DNA from: Dipteronia dyeriana
Taxonomy: Eukaryota; Streptophyta; Magnoliopsida; Sapindales; Sapindaceae
Assembly: GCA_032871835.1 (NCBI GenBank)
Contig: CM065296.1
Location: forward strand, 5,776,001-5,840,000
DNA length: 64,000 bases
Direction of reading: 5' to 3'
The notes under the pieces were generated by a model. It was not told the origin of the DNA, did no database searches, and worked only from the letters and a program-made list of their open reading frames with translations. This document shows positions 58,234-64,000 of this stretch, piece by piece (the stretch's first letter is position 1; the number at the start of each line of letters is the position of its first letter). Both the position numbers and the translations under genes were made by a program.

Positions 58234-61200
58234 TTGAGGGGTGTGTTGTGCAAATATCACAACTTTACTAATGTATGTTTAAAAGGCACCAAAAGAGTGT
58301 TTGAGACAAAAATACCCCAAAATATTTTAACAGTGAGGAAGTTGTCGTTTTCAAAGTCAGAGAGAAGCAACAGTCAAACCGACGGGAAACTAATCGACGG
58401 TGAAATGACCGGAAGAGCTGCGATTGACAAAGGTAAGATTGGTTATTTTTCCTCGTTTTTGTTGTTGTTAACTTGCATTACATGTTAGAATTGAGTTTTG
58501 TTGATAGGAATTATAGAAACCGGTTAAAATAGAGATGTGAGAATGGTTGTGGTTTAGGTTAGGGTTTGTAATTTGGTTGAATATCAGTCGAGGAAGATGA
58601 AATCTGGGTTTTCGAGATTTTTTTCAAGAAAAAAAAGCTTATTTGTTTAGTCGACCTTTTTTTTCGTGAAAATTAGGTTTTGGTAAATCGTGCTTTTTCG
58701 AAAAGGAATCGAGCTTTTTCGAAAAGGAATCGAGCTTTTTCGAAAAGGAATCTAGCTTTTTCGAAAAGGAATCTAGCTTTTTCGAAAATGAATCAAGATT
58801 TTTTTTTAAAAAGAATCGAGCCTTTTTTGAAAAGGATCGAGCCATTTTGAAAAGAATCGAGCTTTTTTGAATAGGTTTCGAGTTTTTTTGAATAGGTTCG
58901 AGCAGTTTTAGAATTAGATCGAGCGTATTTGAAAGGAATCGAGCTTTTTTGAAAAGGGATCAAGCTTTTTTGAAAGGTATCAAGCTTTTTTGAAAGGTAT
59001 CGAGCTTTTTTGAAAATGAATCGAGCTTTTTGTAAAGCAATCGAGCTGTTTTGAAAAGGAATCGAGCTTTTTTGAATATGTTTCGAGCTTTTTTGAATAG
59101 GTTCGAGTTGTATCTGAATTGGATCAAGCCTATTTGAAAGTGATTGAGCTTTTCGAAAAGGGATCGAGCTTTTTTGAAAAGGGATCGAGCCTTTTTTAAA
59201 AGGGATCGAGCTTTTTTTAAAAGGGATCGAGCCTTTTTTAAAATGGATCGAGCTTTTTTTAAAAGGGATCGAACTTTTTTTAAAAGGGATCGAACTTTTA
59301 TGAAAGAGATCGAGCCTTTTTGAAAAGGAATCGAGTTTTTTTGTAAAGCAATCGAGCTGTTTTGAAAGGGATCGAGCCTTTTTGAAAAGCAATCGAGCTT
59401 TTTTGTAAAGCAATCGAGCTTTTTTGTAAAGCAATCGAGCTTTTTTGTAAAGCAATCGAGCCTTTTTGAAAAGGAATTGAGCTTTTTTGTAAATCAATCG
59501 AGTTTTTTTGAAAGGGATCGAGCTTTTTAAAAAAATTCTGTTTAATGATGTTGTATTTCTGTTACATTACAGATAAGAATTAGGTTGAGGAATTCTCTTA
59601 AAACTCCAGAAGGATACTGGTACGAGGGCAAATTGACATGACACAACCATTTTGATGCCCTCGCCCATATAGACGACGCGCTGAACTGTGTCCCTATAGA
59701 ATTTGCAGATGAAGACCGCCGGCGGTTCATGGCGTCATGTTTCAGGCATTTCCTGACGATGCATAGGGAGATGAATTTTTCCGGTGGTATTATCCATCGG
59801 TTGCTTTTGAGGGAGCTCCATCATAACGGCCCCACAGATGAGATGCACTTCATGTTAGGAACCCAGTCGGTGAGGTTTTCGAAGGTGGAATTTTGCTTGA
59901 TCACCGGACTGCCGTTTGGAGTTGTACCAGATACCACCATGTATGCAGCAGTGGAGAATGGCATACATGAGCGGTACTTTCCTGGAGCCGAGGAGGTGTC
60001 GCTTGAGCAGATTAGGGTTGTTGTCACCGGTGTAGATTTCGGAAAGGCGTACGATGTTGTCAAACTCTGCCTCTTATATATGCTGAACTGGATACTGATG
60101 AGGGTTGATGAGAGATTCAAGATTCCAGATTCCAGTTTGGCAGTTTCGGCTGGTTGAGGAGCTCGATGCGTTCCCGTGGGGTGCCCACTTGTACATGCAT
60201 TCTATTCACTCATTCAAACATACGTTTGACGGGCGAAGAGACGGATTCGAGTGACGCAGGCAGGAAAAGGGCACTGATGTACACAGGGTGGAGACCTACA
60301 ACATATACGGTCTATCTCATGCCCTGTTGGTAAGAAGTTCGAACTACAAATTGTACTTTATTGTTGGTGCCCAAAATTGTATGGATACTTATCGTACTTA
60401 TCTTTGATGCAGATATTTGCTTTGGAGGTGATCCCTGCTTTGGCCAAAGAGGTCGGTGTCCGGAGGGTTACTGATCTGACTCCCCGTATTTTGAAGTGGG
60501 AGTTGACCAAACAACCGAGAGGGAACAAGCTAGCAAAGATTTTCAAAGTCAAGGTATGTATTTATTTTGTTAATATTTTTATTAGTTAGTATTTGTACAA
60601 TGACATTGTTCTAACTAATATTTCAGATGTTTGCGATCAAGGAACTGGTGCCGACACCAGCTGAGAGACAGGCACCGTACTATGCCTGGCTAGACGAGGG
60701 GGGGAGCCTGTATATAGAAGATGACAATGATGATATGCCACCTGAGGTCCCTGATCAGACCACCTTAGACGGGATCAGTGGTACAGATAGGACCACAGTG
60801 AGGGATCTAAGCCCGCTGCTGGGGGTTTGAGGCCCAGTGACAGTGAGGGATATGAGACAGACCCTCAACGAGAAAGGCATAGGCATAGGCATAGGCGGGT
60901 TCGGTTTTCCACCCCCGGACATGGTACATCTACAGGGGATTCCCGTGGGGGCGTTGGACGAGATGGAGAGGTAAGTTGAAAACATAGTTTAGTGATTTTA
61001 TTAACACGTGCTGATAGTTTTTTACTAACAATGTAGACATGATTTCAGGCTCCGTGGGCAGAAATGTTGAACGATGTACTTGAAGGCCTCCGGAAGAGTG
61101 ACGAGGATCGACAACGTCAACACTTGGAATTGTTGGATATGATCCGGAAGAGTGATGAGGATCGTCAGCAGCAACACCGATTGTTACTGGATATGATCCG

Positions 61201-63008
61201 GGGGCTTCAAGGTTCGACCATATGTACACACCGGGATAGCCCCCCACCTCCCAGCATATCGATCCCCCCACCTCGCAGCATATCGATACCCCACCTTCTA
61301 GCACATCGATTCAGCCACAGCGGTCTCCTCCCCCACCCAGCACGTATGTGGCGTCGGAGCGGTCCCCTCTCCCACCCAGCACGTCCGTGAAGTCGGAGCA
61401 TTCCCCTCCCCTACCCAGTATGTCTGTGCCGTCGGAGCGGTCCCCTCCCCCACCCAGCACGTCCATGCTGTCGGAGAGGTCCCCTCCCCCACCCAGCACC
61501 TCCGTGCCGTCGGAGCCGTCCCTTTCCCCACTCAGCACGTCTGTGGCGTCCTCCGTGCCGTCCAAACGGTCCCCTCTCCCACCCAGCACATTCGTGGCGT
61601 GAGAGCGGTCCCCTCTCCCACCCAGCACGTCCGTGCCGTCGTAGAGGTCCCCTCCCCCGGCCAATACATTGAAGCGTTTAGGTAAGCGCGGATGGCAGTT
61701 GGTGAGCCCTTACACAGATCCATGCCGTCCAAAGAGGTTGAGGACACGGTCCGAGTCCGTGGAACACATTTTTGACCCCCACGGACTAGTGGACGCTGAC
61801 CACCTTGCGGCATACAAGGCCTTCAAGAGGAATATCAACGGGGAACAGTGAGTCCAAATTTTATAATACAAATGGATGTACATTTCTTGTTTATTCAAAT
61901 TTATGTATAGCTAAGGTAATTCAATAATTAAACAGACGTGATGTGGACGTGCTGGCACCAGTTACCGCGGGATGGTTCGTGCGTATGCAGTCCAACTTCA
62001 TGGACCTGGAGGACACGGTACGTACTTATTAAATTTCATATTAACGTTTGTGTAAGTATTGTTGAATTGTTAACAATTACGGTGGTTTTAATTTTTGTCA
62101 GCATATGGATGCATACCTCAATATTCTTCGCAAGCGTCAACGAGGATTCCACAATGTGTACAACCAGAGGATCAACGTGTTGGATACACAATTTTATGTC
62201 AGTAGGTATAACATTTGGGAATCAAATCGGATTTTCTGGTTATTTATTATTAATAAGATATTGGCAATGCTTGTACAACCACTTATGTTGTACATGTGGG
62301 AGAGGATGATGCCTCACGATTCGCACGGTGTTGTGACCACGGCAAGGTGGAATGTGTTACAGTCCCGATGGTTGGAAGAGGACCTTCTGATGGTCCATGG
62401 AGCAACCACGAGTGGAAACCGCCCATGGCACGAGATTGACCTGGTAAGTGTTACATGATGGAGATGATTAAAAAAAACTGTTCGTATATCCTCAGCTAAC
62501 ACGGCATGCAAACTTTTATATGTGTTGATTCCGTACAAAGTTGGGGCCCAACATTGGCTGGTGGTGAGCGTCGACCTTTGTCGCGGGAAGATTGACATTT
62601 ATAACCCCTAGGGATAAGAAGTCCCTTATCAGATCAAGCACCAGCAGGTCCGGCAATTACGGTGGTTTTTACCCTCCATGTTGAGTGACGCGGGGTTTCA
62701 CACAGCATGACGAGCTGGTCATCGGGCGTTCCCTCGGAAAAATAAGCCCTTCTCGGTCAGCCTAGTGCATACTTCTACAGTCCCCCAACAGTAGAAATCG
62801 TAAGACATTCTATTTCATTCAAGTGTTTAGATATTGTTTATGAACGATTTCTAATGGTGTTTTATGTGCCGAATTGCAGAGGTAACTGTGGTCCCCATAC
62901 TTTGAGACTTATCGAGTAAGGCCTTTTGATTGGTCAGAGAACGACATGAGGATCATTCGGGAGAAAATGGCTGTGGAGATTTTTTCTAACTCCAGGCCAG
63001 CCAAGTGA
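58234..63008 (+). pseudogene. DUF1985/Ulp1-like gene of the MULE, copy 2, decayed
   Basis: Collinear with copy 1. Exon 1 58234-58432, exon 2 59573 to about 60,330 (DUF1985; a stop at the TGA in LT.HNHFD and a frameshift near 60,130), exon 3 about 60,411-60,553, exon 4 60627-60971, exon 5 about 61,049-61,845 (coiled region and PPPPSTSV repeats), then MQSNFMDLEDT, LNILRKRQRGFHNVYNQR, and the protease part. The catalytic His (AQHWLVVSVD) and Cys (RGNCGPHTLR) codons remain, but the Asp codon has become Asn (IDIYNP) and a TAG follows it; another stop lies just after the Cys motif. It therefore cannot make an active protease. The AG acceptor lost in copy 1 is intact here (AAACAG|ACGTGATG). Confidence 0.88.
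58640..59535 (+). repeat. GCTCGAT minisatellite filling intron 1, copy 2
   Basis: About 40 units, read here as ATCGAGCTTTTTTGAAAAGG. Intron 1 runs from AAG|GTAAGA (58433) to TTACAG (59572). The array is open for over 200 codons on the minus strand only because many units are multiples of three bases. Confidence 0.9.
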
Positions 63009-63186
63009 TTTTTTGTATATTCCCATTTTATATGTACACAGACATGTAATTAATTCATGAATATTAATTCGTTCACTATTCAATCATTAATATTAATTCA
63101 TTCATTAATAAGTAATTATTGCAAATCCAAATTATTACAATATGATACACATCCAAAAGTTTTCAATGTGATCGAAACTTTGTCAT

Positions 63187-64000
63187 TCATTCCCTATTAG
63201 AGTCAACGTTAGGGCACGTTTGTTTGTTGTGTCCAATTGAATGGCAGATGCTACACTTACAGCGGTATTCATCGGGAACAGCTCTTCTTGTACCTTCATT
63301 AATCATAGGTGGATTAGGACATCTCCTGGAATTATGCTCTGGTTGTCCACATCTTCTACAGGATTGTGTAGTTGTCCTCTCCGAAGACGAGACATGGCAA
63401 CCCGCCCTCGGGCTTCCTGCTTGTCTCCTGGAGTTTGGATTCAAAATCACTCTCTGAGCAATGTCAGATGGCACAAATCAAGTGGAAGGATGGCCCACCG
63501 GCATAATAGGAACCGAGTACGCATTAATAAGTGTCTGTCTCTTGTAGTAGTCCGTACACAAAGTTGTGAAGTTCAGGTTTCGCTCCCTGTAAAAAACATT
63601 GAAAACGATCTGCTTCACCGAGAAAACGATCAGTAGGTTTTCAAAATTGTGAAGTCCAAGTTTCAGTAATGTACCGTGCTGCCGCAAGGGCATGAGAACA
63701 TAAAAAATGATCCATTTGAAATTTGTTGCAAGTACAAGTCTTCCGAGCTAAGTTAACAGTCCATTGTTTTTCAGACCGCTTGACCAAAAAAATATTCCAG
63801 TCGACTGGATTTACGGTCAAATAACCACACTTCTCCACACGTTTTAAGAGCACAAGATGTGCTACGACGGTCAACTGATGACGCATGGTTTGTGCAGCTC
63901 TATAGCGATCACAAACCACCGTTGCAGCATATTCCTAATGAACTCAGCCAGAGTCAACATAGGAAGTTGGCGTGCAAATTTAAGGCATGAGTTTATGCAT
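63187..64000 (-). pseudogene. MULE transposase, copy 2, C-terminal part
   Basis: The minus strand ends at 63187 with RCKCSICHSIGHNKQTCPNVDSNRE, preceded by a CCHC knuckle (CRRCGQPEHNSRRC). Upstream of an intron (about 63,588-63,675) come the SWIM finger (CTCNKFQMDHFLCSHALAAAR, with the Cys that copy 1 has lost) and WNIFLVKRSEKQWTV. It continues past the window end, so the catalytic residues cannot be judged. The segment seen has few obvious lesions. It is called a pseudogene only because its partner gene is dead, and may be more intact than copy 1. Confidence 0.75.

Larger units (their letters stand above)
58207..64000. mobile_element. Mutator-like element, copy 2, opposite orientation, runs off the window
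   Basis: The same content as copy 1 but reversed: Ulp1-like gene on the plus strand, transposase on the minus strand. The end GGGATCAAAAAAATATTA, then ACTATTTGAGGGGTGT, corresponds to the right end of copy 1. The far end lies outside the window. Confidence 0.85.

Noticed and set aside
58793..59497. Long open frame rich in KKSSIPFKKGS-type repeats (minus strand)
   Set aside because: It is the GCTCGAT minisatellite read through. Units near 21 bp keep the frame open, it lies in an intron antisense to the gene, and the same repeats at 45.7-46.6 kb are interrupted.
61207..61813. Gly/Trp repeat frames on the minus strand (LGGGGDRSDGT, CWVGEGTAPT)
   Set aside because: Antisense of the Pro/Ser repeat exon in copy 2; repeats open all frames.

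Overview
The window is nuclear DNA of a flowering plant, most likely a eudicot. It is AT-rich, its genes have many GT-AG introns, it carries plant-type LTR retrotransposons whose primer sites match initiator tRNA-Met, and its host genes are plant families: sucrose-phosphate synthase, GT47 glycosyltransferases and an ACT-domain-repeat protein. The species cannot be named from what is visible. All exon boundaries were read by hand from splice signals and reading frame, so single-base errors are possible.

Layout. Bases 1-31,400 are almost entirely transposable elements. At 563-7,212 lies a non-autonomous LTR retrotransposon in an unusual tandem form (LTR-int-LTR-int-LTR-int-LTR) flanked by a single GCTTT target-site duplication. 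From 7,970 to 15,820 come foldback and MITE-type elements, several nested in one another, and simple repeats. From 17,132 to 30,834 lies one minus-strand Ty1/Copia element with AGTAC target duplications. It has been split by a plus-strand SIRE-like Copia element, an inverted LTR fragment and two hAT-type elements.

Bases 31,400-37,400 hold a complete 13-exon sucrose-phosphate synthase gene. Bases about 38,250-47,010 hold a Mutator-like element with two convergent genes: a mudrA-type transposase (five in-frame stops) and a DUF1985/Ulp1-protease gene of the kind known from Kaonashi MULEs. A second, more decayed copy in the opposite orientation starts at about 58,207 and runs off the window. Both copies carry a GCTCGAT minisatellite that fills the first intron of the Ulp1-like gene, and in the copy where it can be seen also the putative leader intron of the transposase gene.

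Between the two inverted MULE copies lie three host genes: two tandem GT47 (exostosin-family) genes with identical exon phases, and convergent to them an ACT-domain-repeat (ACR) gene on the minus strand. The host genes show no sign of acting in one pathway beyond general sugar and cell-wall metabolism (SPS, GT47) and amino-acid sensing (ACR).
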